A stretch of 29,960 nt of DNA. Origin: a virus. The notes below the pieces were generated by a model. It was not told the DNA's origin. It did no database searches and worked only from the letters and a program-made list of their open reading frames with translations. How positions within the stretch are numbered: position 1 is the first letter of the stretch; every line of letters begins with the position of its first letter. Shown here one piece after another: positions 8,339 through 16,504 of the stretch. A program made the position numbers and the translations under genes. The DNA is taken from positions 1-29,960 of IMG/VR virus record IMGVR_UViG_3300028025_002556; one strand, written 5' to 3'.

Positions 8339-9554
8339 AGAGGCAGAAGTAATTACTGCACTTTGTAAGAATAAAGACATCCACGTTCTCTTTGAGAACA
8401 ACGTAGAAAACCTACTCTTAAACTGTGGAGACATTTGGGACTTTACAAAAGATTACTATAACGAAACACGACAAGTACCAGACATATCTATTATTGTAGA
8501 TAGGTTCAAAGACTTCGATCCAGTTGTAACAACTAGTCCAACTGTGTATGCAGTAAATAGGTTAAAAGAAACTTACTTAGACGAAACTCTTCGTGGCTCA
8601 GTAAAGAAAGCTGCACAGTTGCTTCAAGGCAACGAGTCTTCAAAGGCACTAAGCTCATTAACAAAAGATATTGCAAGTCTTTCAAGAATTACAGCAAAGG
8701 TTAGAGACCTAGATGTAACAGATGTTGAAGATGCAGTTAGTTATTTTGAAAAGACAAGACAAGAGTCTATGAACGGTGATGTTGGTGTAAAGACTGGTAT
8801 TGCTTCATTTGATGTTTGTCTTCCAATGGGAATCTCAAAAGGACAACTTGGAGTTTTACTAGCATACCCTGCAATTGGTAAGTCTTGGTTAGCCTTGTAT
8901 CTAGCAGTACAGGCTTGGAAGCATGGAAAGGTTCCTTTAATCCTTTCCCTAGAAATGACTGAGCAAGAAGTTAGAAATAGAATTTTAACCATTATTGGTG
9001 ACGGTAGATGGTCTCATAGATACATGAGTGCTGGTCGTGTAAATGATCAGGAGTTCAAGGAGTGGGCTAAGGAATACCTGGAAGGCAAGCAGCCATTTAA
9101 AATAATTTCTAATGATGGTGGCAGTGAAGTAAACCCAAATGTTATTAGAGCAAAGATTGACCAGTATAAGCCAGATATGGTAATCATTGATTACTTGCAA
9201 CTTATGACAGACAATGCAGCATCTAACCAAAATGAGACTGTTAAAATTAAGAATCTATCTAGAGAGCTTAAATTATTGGCTATCTCAGAACAGGTACCAG
9301 TTATTGCTATTGCCTCTGCTACGCCTGGAGATTCCTCAGATTTGGAATCTGTGCCACAGTTAGGGCAGGTGGCATGGTCTAGACAGATTGCCTACGATGC
9401 TGACTGGGTTCTTGCTATGGGTAGAAAACAGAACTCTGATGCCCTAGAATGTGCCTTTAGAAAGAACAGGCATGGATTCCTGGGAGACTTTATTATGATG
9501 GTAGATTTTGATAAGGGCAAGTTTCAAGAGGTTTTTGACCCAATTGATACCTAA
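8325..9554 (+). CDS. dnaB: Replicative DNA helicase, DnaB/RecA-fold
   Basis: This 409-residue helicase unwinds DNA at the phage fork. The N-terminal region (about 1-150) is helical, as in DnaB. The ATPase core follows: Walker A at residues 180-187 (AYPAIGKS, with Ala where the first Gly is usual), a catalytic glutamate in LSLEMT (Glu210), Walker B MVIIDYLQLM (Asp289), and IAIASATP as the sensor strand. The last part (QIAYDADWVLAMGRKQNSD) matches the helicase end. Start is ATG 8325, with ATG 8331 as an alternative. It is shorter than E. coli DnaB (471), typical of phage forms, and sits directly before the primase. Confidence 0.9.
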   Translation: MGMREEAEVITALCKNKDIHVLFENNVENLLLNCGDIWDFTKDYYNETRQVPDISIIVDRFKDFDPVVTTSPTVYAVNRLKETYLDETLRGSVKKAAQLLQGNESSKALSSLTKDIASLSRITAKVRDLDVTDVEDAVSYFEKTRQESMNGDVGVKTGIASFDVCLPMGISKGQLGVLLAYPAIGKSWLALYLAVQAWKHGKVPLILSLEMTEQEVRNRILTIIGDGRWSHRYMSAGRVNDQEFKEWAKEYLEGKQPFKIISNDGGSEVNPNVIRAKIDQYKPDMVIIDYLQLMTDNAASNQNETVKIKNLSRELKLLAISEQVPVIAIASATPGDSSDLESVPQLGQVAWSRQIAYDADWVLAMGRKQNSDALECAFRKNRHGFLGDFIMMVDFDKGKFQEVFDPIDT

Positions 9555-9562
9555 TATCATAA

Positions 9563-9568
9563 TATAAT
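9563..9568 (+). promoter_or_regulatory. -10 box with short leader before GTG 9575
   Basis: TATAAT (9563-9568) lies 6 bases before the GTG at 9575, so a transcript would start near the start codon. No Shine-Dalgarno sequence is present between. The -35 region has TTGACC (9535) at a 22-base spacing, which is too long, so the promoter strength is uncertain. Confidence 0.5.
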
Positions 9569-9574
9569 AGTTAT

Positions 9575-9925
9575 GTGAACAACTTAATATCGCACAAGAA
9601 AATTAAGGATTTTAGTCTAGATGGTCAGATCTATGATGAATCCCATATTATGCGATTAAAAACTGAATATTCTATAATAATGGATCATTATATGAGATTA
9701 AAGGGCTATGTACCGCACCTAGATCTTGACAACTCTTTTTCAATCAGTTATAATGGTAACTCATTCGATTTTAAAATAACAACTTATGGCGTATACATAG
9801 GAAAGGCTAAGGCACAATGTTTCAAGGGCGTGATAGGAAACAAGCTCCTACCCATGACATCTACGACTCAGAACAAATCTCAGAAATCCTCAGCCTCTGT
9901 GGAATCTCAACTGGAACAGAGCTAG
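9575..9925 (+). CDS. Small protein of unknown function between helicase and primase
   Basis: This 116-residue protein starts at GTG 9575, with no ribosome site but a -10 box just upstream. Residues 24-60 (MRLKTEYSIIMDHYMRLKGY, then VPHLDLDNSFSISYNG) and the ending FKITTYGVYIGKAKAQCF look like a real small domain. The last 36 residues overlap the primase gene by 109 bases and are Ser/Gln/Lys rich. The overlap could be genuine, or the true function may lie only in the first 80 residues. It is probably a fork-associated accessory; no family is recognised. Confidence 0.6.
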   Translation: MNNLISHKKIKDFSLDGQIYDESHIMRLKTEYSIIMDHYMRLKGYVPHLDLDNSFSISYNGNSFDFKITTYGVYIGKAKAQCFKGVIGNKLLPMTSTTQNKSQKSSASVESQLEQS

Positions 9926-10770
9926 ACACTCACTTTTTAGTCTATTGCCCATTCCACTATAATATCAATACACCAGCTTGTGAAGTAGACAAAGAAAAAG
10001 GTTTGTTCTATTGTTTTTCTTGTGGAGAAAATGGAACACTATTAGATCTAATAATGAGATCAGCAAACAAAACATATTTTGAAGCTGCCAGAATAATTTC
10101 TTCTGCAGCCAAAAGTATAAACTTTTCAGAAAGGATAGAGAAGTCAATTGAACCTAAAGAAGAATTTGAAGAATTTGATCCTGTACTTGTACGCAAACTA
10201 CACAACACTCTTTTGGAAACGCAAGAAGGATTAGACTACTACAAGACAAGACAAATAGAATTAGATGCTATTAAAAACTTTAAGCTTGGATATTCTGAAA
10301 AACAGGGAATGGTAACTGTCCCAGTTTATTCTCATAATAATATCTGTGTAGGGTTTGTTGGTAGATCAATTGAAGGTAAGTCTTTTAAGAACTCTACTGG
10401 TTTGCCAAGGAATAAGGTACTGTTTAATTTAAATAATGTTAAGTATAAAAATATTGCTATTGTGGAATCATCATTTGATGTTATTAGGCTATGGCAATTA
10501 AATATTCCTGCTGTAGCAACACTTGGAGCTACACTTGGAAAGAATCAAATAGAACTACTTCGTAAATATTCTACTGGAATTGTTTTGGCATCAGATCAAG
10601 ACCAGGCAGGTATGGAGTTAGAAAGAAAACTTTACAATAGTCTAAAAGAAAAGCACATTACTAAAATTACTTTTCCAGACGGAGTAAAAGATATCGGGGA
10701 TATGTCTGACGAACAAATTCTTGAAGCATTTAAGTCTGTTGCATCATTTGACATTGCCTTGTCATTCTGA
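9817..10770 (+). CDS. dnaG: DnaG-type DNA primase
   Basis: This 317-residue protein has a CHC2 zinc finger near its start (Cys44, His47, Cys66, Cys69; CPFHYN and YCFSCGENG) and a TOPRIM catalytic domain from about residue 195. KNIAIVESSFDVIRLW gives the TOPRIM Glu, and VLASDQDQAGMEL the Asp-x-Asp metal site. It makes RNA primers for the polymerase. At 317 residues it lacks the C-terminal helicase-binding domain of E. coli DnaG (581), so it is a short phage primase. The only start that includes the finger is ATG 9817, overlapping the gene before by 109 bases. Confidence 0.9.
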   Translation: MFQGRDRKQAPTHDIYDSEQISEILSLCGISTGTELDTHFLVYCPFHYNINTPACEVDKEKGLFYCFSCGENGTLLDLIMRSANKTYFEAARIISSAAKSINFSERIEKSIEPKEEFEEFDPVLVRKLHNTLLETQEGLDYYKTRQIELDAIKNFKLGYSEKQGMVTVPVYSHNNICVGFVGRSIEGKSFKNSTGLPRNKVLFNLNNVKYKNIAIVESSFDVIRLWQLNIPAVATLGATLGKNQIELLRKYSTGIVLASDQDQAGMELERKLYNSLKEKHITKITFPDGVKDIGDMSDEQILEAFKSVASFDIALSF

Positions 10771-10776
10771 TACAAT
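10748..10776 (+). promoter_or_regulatory. Promoter for the ssDNA-binding protein gene
   Basis: TTGACA (10748-10753) with a 17-base spacer to TACAAT (10771-10776). The -35 lies in the last codons of the primase gene. Initiation would be at about 10783, giving a leader of about 41 bases that contains the inverted repeat at 10786-10802. Confidence 0.7.
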
Positions 10777-10785
10777 TGTTCAACA

Positions 10786-10802
10786 GGTTCATGTATAGAA
10801 CC
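10786..10802 (+). promoter_or_regulatory. Inverted repeat in the ssb leader
   Basis: GGTTC (10786-10790), seven bases ATGTATA and GAACC (10798-10802) form a perfect 5-base inverted repeat between the promoter and the ribosome site AGGAGA of the ssb gene. It could be a protein operator or a small RNA hairpin of the leader. Which one is unknown. Confidence 0.45.
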
Positions 10803-10823
10803 GAATATTAGGAGAAATATATT

Positions 10824-11480
10824 ATGGCAAGTATTACTGGATTGGCTAACATTAGAAGCCTAATCGACAAACCAAAGGGAAATGACGGTCCTAAAGCCCG
10901 TTGGTTAAAGCTAGAAGATGGACAAAGCGTAAAGATTCGTTTTCTTAACGAAGTAGATGCTGACTCAAAGAGCTACAATGCAGACAATGGCTTAGCAATT
11001 GTTGTAGCAGAACACACAAACCCAAAGGACTATCGCCGTAAGGCTGCTTGCACTCTTGAAGAAGAGGGTCGTTGCTTTGGTTGTGAGATGCACCGCCGTG
11101 ATCCAAAAGCAGGATGGAAAGCTCGTCTACGCTATTACACAAACGTAATGGTTGACGATGGCACAGAAGATCCATTCGTTGCTATTTGGTCACAGGGTGT
11201 TGGTCCAAAGTCTCCAACGACTACGACTATTATCGAATACGCAGGTGACACTGGATCAATCACAAATGTAATGTGGCGTTTAAAAAGAACTGGAACTGGA
11301 ACACAGACCAGTTATTCCCTATTCCCACTTGCAACAGACGACAGTGCATTTTCATGGGATGGCGTTGAGCTATACGAACTTGAAAAAGCAGCAACTCGTC
11401 ATGTTACCTATCCAGATCAGGAATCATTCTTCATGGGTCTTGATACAGATGTAACAACAACTACCTCAGCAGACTGGTAG
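10824..11480 (+). CDS. ssb: Single-stranded DNA-binding protein, zinc type
   Basis: This 218-residue protein coats unwound DNA at the fork and in recombination. The region 64-90 holds His64, Cys76, Cys84, Cys87 and His90 (AACTLEEEGRCFGCEMH), a zinc site in the same place as that of T4 gp32 (His64-Cys77-Cys87-Cys90). Aromatic and basic residues around YRRK and KARLRYYTN suit ssDNA binding. Expression is strong: own promoter, AGGAGA site, and 11 of 13 arginine codons are CGT or CGC, unlike neighbours. The C-terminus (TTTTSADW) is Thr/Ser rich and weakly acidic. It sits between primase and polymerase, as expected for the replisome. The family link to gp32 is by motif only. Confidence 0.82.
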   Translation: MASITGLANIRSLIDKPKGNDGPKARWLKLEDGQSVKIRFLNEVDADSKSYNADNGLAIVVAEHTNPKDYRRKAACTLEEEGRCFGCEMHRRDPKAGWKARLRYYTNVMVDDGTEDPFVAIWSQGVGPKSPTTTTIIEYAGDTGSITNVMWRLKRTGTGTQTSYSLFPLATDDSAFSWDGVELYELEKAATRHVTYPDQESFFMGLDTDVTTTTSADW

Positions 11481-11483
11481 AAG

Positions 11484-11525
11484 TTGACAACCTTGGGGGC
11501 GATGGTGTATACTACTATCGCCCCC
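11484..11525 (+). promoter_or_regulatory. dnaE promoter enclosed by a 31-base palindrome
   Basis: TTGACA (11484-11489), an 18-base spacer and TATACT (11508-11513) are followed by the ATG at 11542 with a GGAG site. The interval 11495-11525 is an inverted repeat: GGGGGCGATGGT on the left, GTATACT in the centre, and ACTATCGCCCCC on the right, 12 pairs with one G-T. The -10 box is in its centre. The repeat is far more GC-rich than its surroundings. It may be an operator that blocks the promoter, or a hairpin that ends the ssb transcript. No T-run follows it. Confidence 0.75.
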
Positions 11526-11541
11526 ATAACATTGGAGTCTT

Positions 11542-14500
11542 ATGTATCATAATCATCATTCACATTCTTATTATAGTTTATTAGACGGCTTTTCGTCCCC
11601 AACAGAACTTCTTAAAAGAGCAGAAGAAGTTGGCATGACAGCCCTTTCTATTACAGATCACGGAACCCTTAGTGGACACCGTGACTTTCTTAATGCAGCC
11701 AAAGATACAAACGTTAAGCCTATTCTTGGACTAGAGGCATACTTTACAAATGATCGCTTAGATAAGCGAGCAAAAAAAGATCGTGGAGAAGACGGTCAGA
11801 TTTATAATCACCTTATTGTTCTTGCAAAGAATGAAAAAGGTTTACAGAATTTATCCAAGCTATCTGAAATAGGTTGGAATGATGGTTTCTTTATGAAGCC
11901 AAGAATTGACTTTGAAGTATTAGAAAAGCATTCATCTGATCTAGTAATTGTTTCTGGTTGTATGAATGGAATTATTGCTAAGGCAATTCAAAATGAAAAT
12001 ATGGACCTTGCAAGGCAGTATACAGACTGGTTCAAACAGGTATTTAAAGATGACTTCTATATGGAACTTCAACCACATAACCCAGTAGAGCTAAATATGG
12101 CTATGCTAAAACTAGCAGATGATATGGGAGTTAAAAGTACTGTAACTCTAGACTGCCATTATGCTTCACCAGAAGATCGTGTAGCAGAAGAAATTATGCT
12201 TATTCTTGGAACTCATCCAAATGTTAAAAAGGATTCTACTTTTGAGGGCTCAAAGAAGATTAAAGATATGATGGAGCGTTTAGATTACTTATATGGTGAT
12301 CGAATGATGTCATTTAAAGACCTAGAAATCTTTCTTATGGGTCACAAAGATGTAAAGCAATTAATGCTTGATCAAGGTATTGATCGTGACGATTTATATG
12401 AAAATTCTGTAGAGATATCAGATAAGATTGGTTCTTATGAATACAAACAAAACTTAGATCTTCTTCCTGCAGAATACAATAATCCAGATAATCAACTGGA
12501 AAAACTTGCTCGTGAGGGATTAGAAAAGCGTGGCATGTCTGGTATTCCAGAGTATGAAGAAAGATTACAAGAAGAGCTAGATATTATTAAGTCTAAAAAC
12601 TTTTCTTCCTACTTTATTGTTGTTGGAAATATGATTGGTTGGGCTAAAGATAATGAAATTATGGTTGGTCCAGGTCGTGGCTCTGCAGCAGGTTCTCTTG
12701 TTTGTTACGCACTAGGAATTACAGAGGTTGATCCAATTAAGTATGGATTACTTTTCTTCCGATTTATTAATCCAGAACGTAACGACTTCCCAGATATTGA
12801 TACTGACTATGAAGACCGTAAGCGTGGAGAAGTTAAAGATTATCTAACTGAACAATACAAACACGTTGCCTCTATTGCTACGTTCCTTACATTTAAAGAT
12901 AAGGGAGTTGTGCGAGACGTTGCAAGAGCTTTTCATATTCCTTTACCAGAAGTGAATAAGGCACTTAAGGGTGTTGAGACTTGGGACGAATTTGTTTCTA
13001 GCAGTTCTTCTAAAGAGTTTCGTGAGAAGTATCCAGAAGTTGTAAAATATTCTGAAAAACTTCGTGGACGAATTCGTGGAACTGGAATGCATGCTGCTGG
13101 TATTGTTGCATCAAAGGATGAAATTTGGAAATATGCTCCAATGGAAACTCGCAAAGATACACAAAGCGATGCTAGAATTCCAGTTGTTGCTGTAGATATG
13201 GAAGAGGCAGCAGACATTGGTTTAATTAAAATTGATGCGTTGGGTCTAAAGACTCTTGCTGTTATTCACGATACGCTAGATATTATTAAGGAAAGAAAGA
13301 ATAAGGCTATTAACCTATCAGAACTTTCCTTAGATGATAAAGAAGTTTATGCAGATCTAACTGCTGGTTTTACCAAGGGTGTATTCCAAGCAGAAACAAC
13401 TCCTTACACAAACTTGCTTGTAAAAATGGGTGTATATAACTTTGAAGAACTTGCAGCATCTAATGCTTTGGTTCGTCCAGGTGCTATGAATACCATTGGT
13501 GCTGAATACATCAAGCGTAAAAAGGGCAAGTCCCCAGTAAAGTATGTTCACGATATTGTTAAAGACTTTACAAAAGAAACATATGGTTGCATTCTTTATC
13601 AAGAGCAAGTTATGTTGGCTTGTGTTCACTTAGGTGGTATGTCTATGGCAGAAGCTGACAAGGTTCGTAAAATTATTGGTAAGAAAAAAGATGCAAAAGA
13701 ATTTGATCAGTATAAGGAAAGATTTGTTACTGGAGCATCAAAGCATATTGAGAAGAAACAAGCAGAGGACCTATGGCACGACTTTGAAGCACACGCAGGA
13801 TATTCTTTTAATAAGTCTCATGCTGTTGCTTACTCTATGCTATCTTATTGGACCGCTTGGCTAAAAAGATATTACCCACATGAGTTTATGTATTCCCTTC
13901 TTAAGAATGAAAAGGATAAAGAAACTCGTACAGACTACCTAATTGAAGCAAAACGAATTGGCATTACTATTCGTTTACCACACGTTAATGAATCAGATAT
14001 TGACTTTGCCCTTGAGGGGGATGCAATTAGATTTGGTCTTGGAAATGTAAAGTATATTTCAGAAAACATTGGAAGTAAGATTATTGCTGGAAGACCATAC
14101 GCAGACTATGAATCTTTTAAGAAGCATTCTTTAACAAAGGGTTCAGGAATCAATAGTCGTGCATTAGAGGCTCTAAACAAAATTGGTGGTGCAGCCTTTA
14201 TTGATAATCCAAGAAGTGGTTTTGAAAAAGAAAACTATTATGAATATTTAAACATTCCAGAGTTTACAAGTGACATCCCTAGATGGATAGAAGCATATGC
14301 AAAGCCCATAGAAGACTATTCGGAAGAGGGTTCGTTCCTTGTTCTTGCAATGGTTAAATCTATTAAGCGTGGTGAAGGCTGGAGCCGTATTGAAATTGTA
14401 GATAAGACTGGAAGCGTTGGTATCTTTGATAGAGCAGACACAGTTATTGAGCCAGGAAAAATTTATATATTCTTGGTGGCTGACAATAGAATTGGTGCCT

Positions 14501-14805
14501 ATGCAACAGCAGAAGATTTAAAGAATACTGATGATCCATTTATTAAGTATATTCAGGCAAAGACAATGACTCTTGCAGACAAGGAGCTATACACTATTAG
14601 CTTTACGCCACGCAAAACAAAAACTGGTCAGAAAATGGCAAATGCAGTTTTGGCAGATAAAGATAAAGAATTATATTCAGTAGTTATCTTTCCAAATATG
14701 TATGCCAGTTCTTTAATTAATATGAAGCCAGGAAAAGTATGTAAGCCAGTTTTACAGCAAACACAATCAGGAAGTACCACAGTTAAGGAGTTTGAAAAGG
14801 TATGA
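11542..14805 (+). CDS. dnaE: DNA polymerase III alpha subunit (DnaE-type) with intact PHP site
   Basis: This 1087-residue protein is the replicative polymerase. An N-terminal PHP domain has all nine metal ligands of proofreading PHP sites: His6, His8, Asp15, His40, Glu65, His90, Cys140, Asp204, His206. The polymerase core has GPGRGSAAG (376-384), Asp418 and Asp420 in FPDIDTDYED, and Asp565 in IKIDALGLKTL. HAVAYSMLSYWTAWLKR belongs to the thumb-fingers region. The last 200 residues include an OB-fold-like part (EIVDKTGSVGIFDRAD). It is slightly shorter than E. coli DnaE (1160). The promoter with a palindrome is just upstream; the stop overlaps the next ATG. Proofreading by PHP is inferred from ligands; no separate DnaQ gene is in the window. 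Confidence 0.95.
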   Translation: MYHNHHSHSYYSLLDGFSSPTELLKRAEEVGMTALSITDHGTLSGHRDFLNAAKDTNVKPILGLEAYFTNDRLDKRAKKDRGEDGQIYNHLIVLAKNEKGLQNLSKLSEIGWNDGFFMKPRIDFEVLEKHSSDLVIVSGCMNGIIAKAIQNENMDLARQYTDWFKQVFKDDFYMELQPHNPVELNMAMLKLADDMGVKSTVTLDCHYASPEDRVAEEIMLILGTHPNVKKDSTFEGSKKIKDMMERLDYLYGDRMMSFKDLEIFLMGHKDVKQLMLDQGIDRDDLYENSVEISDKIGSYEYKQNLDLLPAEYNNPDNQLEKLAREGLEKRGMSGIPEYEERLQEELDIIKSKNFSSYFIVVGNMIGWAKDNEIMVGPGRGSAAGSLVCYALGITEVDPIKYGLLFFRFINPERNDFPDIDTDYEDRKRGEVKDYLTEQYKHVASIATFLTFKDKGVVRDVARAFHIPLPEVNKALKGVETWDEFVSSSSSKEFREKYPEVVKYSEKLRGRIRGTGMHAAGIVASKDEIWKYAPMETRKDTQSDARIPVVAVDMEEAADIGLIKIDALGLKTLAVIHDTLDIIKERKNKAINLSELSLDDKEVYADLTAGFTKGVFQAETTPYTNLLVKMGVYNFEELAASNALVRPGAMNTIGAEYIKRKKGKSPVKYVHDIVKDFTKETYGCILYQEQVMLACVHLGGMSMAEADKVRKIIGKKKDAKEFDQYKERFVTGASKHIEKKQAEDLWHDFEAHAGYSFNKSHAVAYSMLSYWTAWLKRYYPHEFMYSLLKNEKDKETRTDYLIEAKRIGITIRLPHVNESDIDFALEGDAIRFGLGNVKYISENIGSKIIAGRPYADYESFKKHSLTKGSGINSRALEALNKIGGAAFIDNPRSGFEKENYYEYLNIPEFTSDIPRWIEAYAKPIEDYSEEGSFLVLAMVKSIKRGEGWSRIEIVDKTGSVGIFDRADTVIEPGKIYIFLVADNRIGAYATAEDLKNTDDPFIKYIQAKTMTLADKELYTISFTPRKTKTGQKMANAVLADKDKELYSVVIFPNMYASSLINMKPGKVCKPVLQQTQSGSTTVKEFEKV

Positions 14806-15146
14806 ACATAGATGAACTAGCTAAAGAAATTCATAGAAACGCAACAGAGAAGGGCTTTTGGGATTACATGTATGAGAATGTAGAACCAAAAGCAGATCCA
14901 TTTATCTTTTTTGCAAAACAAATAGCAATGATTCACTCAGAAGGAACAGAAGTTCTAGAAGCACTTAGAAAGCAAAAGGGTGCAAATGAAGTAGTAGAAG
15001 AGTTAGCAGATATTATTATTCGTGTGCTTGACCTTTATGAGGGACTAAAGATGCATGGTGACGTAAAAGATTCTCTAGATGAAACATTGATGCGTAAGAT
15101 GTCAATAAACACTCACAGAGCAAAAATGCATGGCGTTTTGGGATGA
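14802..15146 (+). CDS. MazG-like nucleotide pyrophosphohydrolase
   Basis: This 114-residue all-helical protein carries the MazG-type metal signature: IHSEGTEVLEALR (Glu47, Glu50) and VVEELADIIIRVLD (Glu67, Asp70), on adjacent helices. MazG-family enzymes cleave nucleoside triphosphates to monophosphates, and in phages are thought to clean the nucleotide pool or alter ppGpp signalling; which applies is not clear. The ATG overlaps the polymerase stop codon (ATGA), so it is in the same operon. It has no other domain, so it is a single-domain form. Confidence 0.78.
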   Translation: MNIDELAKEIHRNATEKGFWDYMYENVEPKADPFIFFAKQIAMIHSEGTEVLEALRKQKGANEVVEELADIIIRVLDLYEGLKMHGDVKDSLDETLMRKMSINTHRAKMHGVLG

Positions 15147-15152
15147 TATAAT
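15144..15152 (+). promoter_or_regulatory. Extended -10 promoter with short leader before ATG 15158
   Basis: TG at 15144-15145, one base, then TATAAT (15147-15152) make an extended -10. The next ATG is at 15158, 5 bases further, so an RNA would begin at or near the start codon. No TTGACA-like -35 or Shine-Dalgarno is seen. Confidence 0.55.
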
Positions 15153-15157
15153 ATAAC

Positions 15158-15436
15158 ATGTCAATCAACGGTTACTTTTTAGAAGGTGTTGATGGAGAGT
15201 TGCTAATGGTAATTCGAAGTCACGATGAAGAGACAATGTATTCAATAATTAAGAAAATAGAAAGTATGAGAAGTCCAGAAATAAAAAAACTGGCAGAAAT
15301 TTTGGAGATGCACTTTAATGAGCGAGACAGCAATGGAAGAGATTCTAGCAAAGCTAGATCCCAAGACAAGAAAAAGAGTACAGACAGCAACAGAAGTAGA
15401 AATAGAAAAACAGGCAACTCCCAGTTTAAGTCTTAA
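15158..15436 (+). CDS. Small protein of unknown function overlapping recA
   Basis: This 92-residue protein starts at ATG 15158 just after the extended -10 box. Its first 55 residues (INGYFLEGVDGELLMVIRSH, then YSIIKKIESM and IKKLAEILEMHF) form a plausible alpha/beta domain. The last 40 residues are Ser, Lys, Arg and Asn rich and overlap the recA gene by 119 bases, so part may be read-out of the other frame rather than a selected sequence. The arrangement is like that of the gene before the primase. Function unknown; possibly a modulator of RecA. Confidence 0.55.
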   Translation: MSINGYFLEGVDGELLMVIRSHDEETMYSIIKKIESMRSPEIKKLAEILEMHFNERDSNGRDSSKARSQDKKKSTDSNRSRNRKTGNSQFKS

Positions 15437-16325
15437 CGTTGGACTAAAGGGTGGTCTTGGATATGGTCGTCAGGTTTTAGTCTGGGGAAATAAGTCTGCT
15501 GGTAAATCTTCTTTCTGTCTTCAAATGATTGGAGAGGCACAAAAAAATGGAAAGACCTGTGCATGGATTGATTCAGAACAATCATATTCTCCTGAATGGG
15601 CTACTAAGCTAGGTGTAGATTCAGATCAACTAATTTATTCTCCTGCTAAAACTATTAACGATATGGTTGATGTTGCAGTTGAATTAATGAACGCTGGCGT
15701 GGACATAATTGTAGTGGATTCTATTTCAGCTTTGCTTCCTGCAATCTATTTTGAAAAAGATGGAAATGAATTAAAAGAATTACAAGACACAAAACAAATT
15801 GGTGCAGAAGCAAAAGATATGACTCATGCTGTTAAGATGCTTAACTATGCAAATAAAAATACTCTTATTGTTTTAATTTCTCAACAGCGTAATAGCTTTG
15901 GTGGAATGCATGCAACTCATATTCCTACTGGTGGAATGGCAGTTAAGTTTTTTTCTAGTACTATTATTAAGTTATGGTCAAGTGAATCAGAAGCTAGTTC
16001 TATTAAGGATAAGATTGCTGTTGGAGACAGACTTATTGAACAAAAAGTTGGTCGCCCAGTAAACTGGACTATTGATTATAATAAGACTGGACCACAGTTT
16101 ATTGGTGGCTCTTATGACTTCTATTTTCAGGGAGATCATGTTGGTGTAGACAAGGTTGCAGACCTAGTTGATACTGCAGAGCTTATGGGCATCATTGAAC
16201 GTGGTGGTGCTTGGTATACAGTTCTAGAAGAAAGACTACAAGGACGAGCAAAGGTAGTTGAGTATGTTAGAGAGAATCCAGCAGTATTTGATACTATTGA
16301 AAGTATGGTCTATTCAAAACTATGA
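15318..16325 (+). CDS. recA: RecA-family recombinase
   Basis: This 335-residue ATPase makes filaments on ssDNA for strand exchange and fork restart. Walker A is at residues 57-64 (GNKSAGKS), Walker B at 129-135 (DIIVVDS, Asp134), and ISQQRNSFGGMHATHIPTGG followed by MAVKFFSS is the L2-loop/sensor region typical of RecA. The N-terminal helix (MSETAMEEILAKL) is charged. ATG 15318 fits the RecA N-terminus; ATG 15333 is an alternative. It is close in size to bacterial RecA core (about 350) and lies directly upstream of several nuclease genes, forming a recombination block. Phage RecA/UvsX type assignments cannot be separated by eye. Confidence 0.9.
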   Translation: MSETAMEEILAKLDPKTRKRVQTATEVEIEKQATPSLSLNVGLKGGLGYGRQVLVWGNKSAGKSSFCLQMIGEAQKNGKTCAWIDSEQSYSPEWATKLGVDSDQLIYSPAKTINDMVDVAVELMNAGVDIIVVDSISALLPAIYFEKDGNELKELQDTKQIGAEAKDMTHAVKMLNYANKNTLIVLISQQRNSFGGMHATHIPTGGMAVKFFSSTIIKLWSSESEASSIKDKIAVGDRLIEQKVGRPVNWTIDYNKTGPQFIGGSYDFYFQGDHVGVDKVADLVDTAELMGIIERGGAWYTVLEERLQGRAKVVEYVRENPAVFDTIESMVYSKL

Positions 16326-16504
16326 TAGATCCAAATGACTTTATTAAAGTTACTCCAAAACAAGAAGTGTCTGGAGCTCAGGTAGGTGGGACATTTATCT
16401 GTCAAGACTGCATGGAATCTGTTAATGATGCAGTTTTAGATGAAGATAAAATGACTCTTGTTTATACTTGCTCTACTGGTCATACAAATGAGGCTAAGAT
16501 ATGA
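16322..16504 (+). CDS. Small zinc-ribbon protein after recA
   Basis: This 60-residue protein has Cys27, Cys30, Cys50 and His54 (FICQDCMES and YTCSTGH), a likely zinc ribbon. ATG 16322 overlaps the recA stop codon, and the stop of this gene overlaps the next ATG. It sits between recA and the Hjc-like nuclease. No function is known; a small partner of the recombination proteins is a reasonable guess. Confidence 0.65.
   Translation: MIDPNDFIKVTPKQEVSGAQVGGTFICQDCMESVNDAVLDEDKMTLVYTCSTGHTNEAKI

Noticed and set aside
9817-9925. Programmed frameshift joining the 9575 gene to the primase
   Set aside because: No slippery sequence or following structure is evident; the primase has its own ATG and a complete zinc finger.
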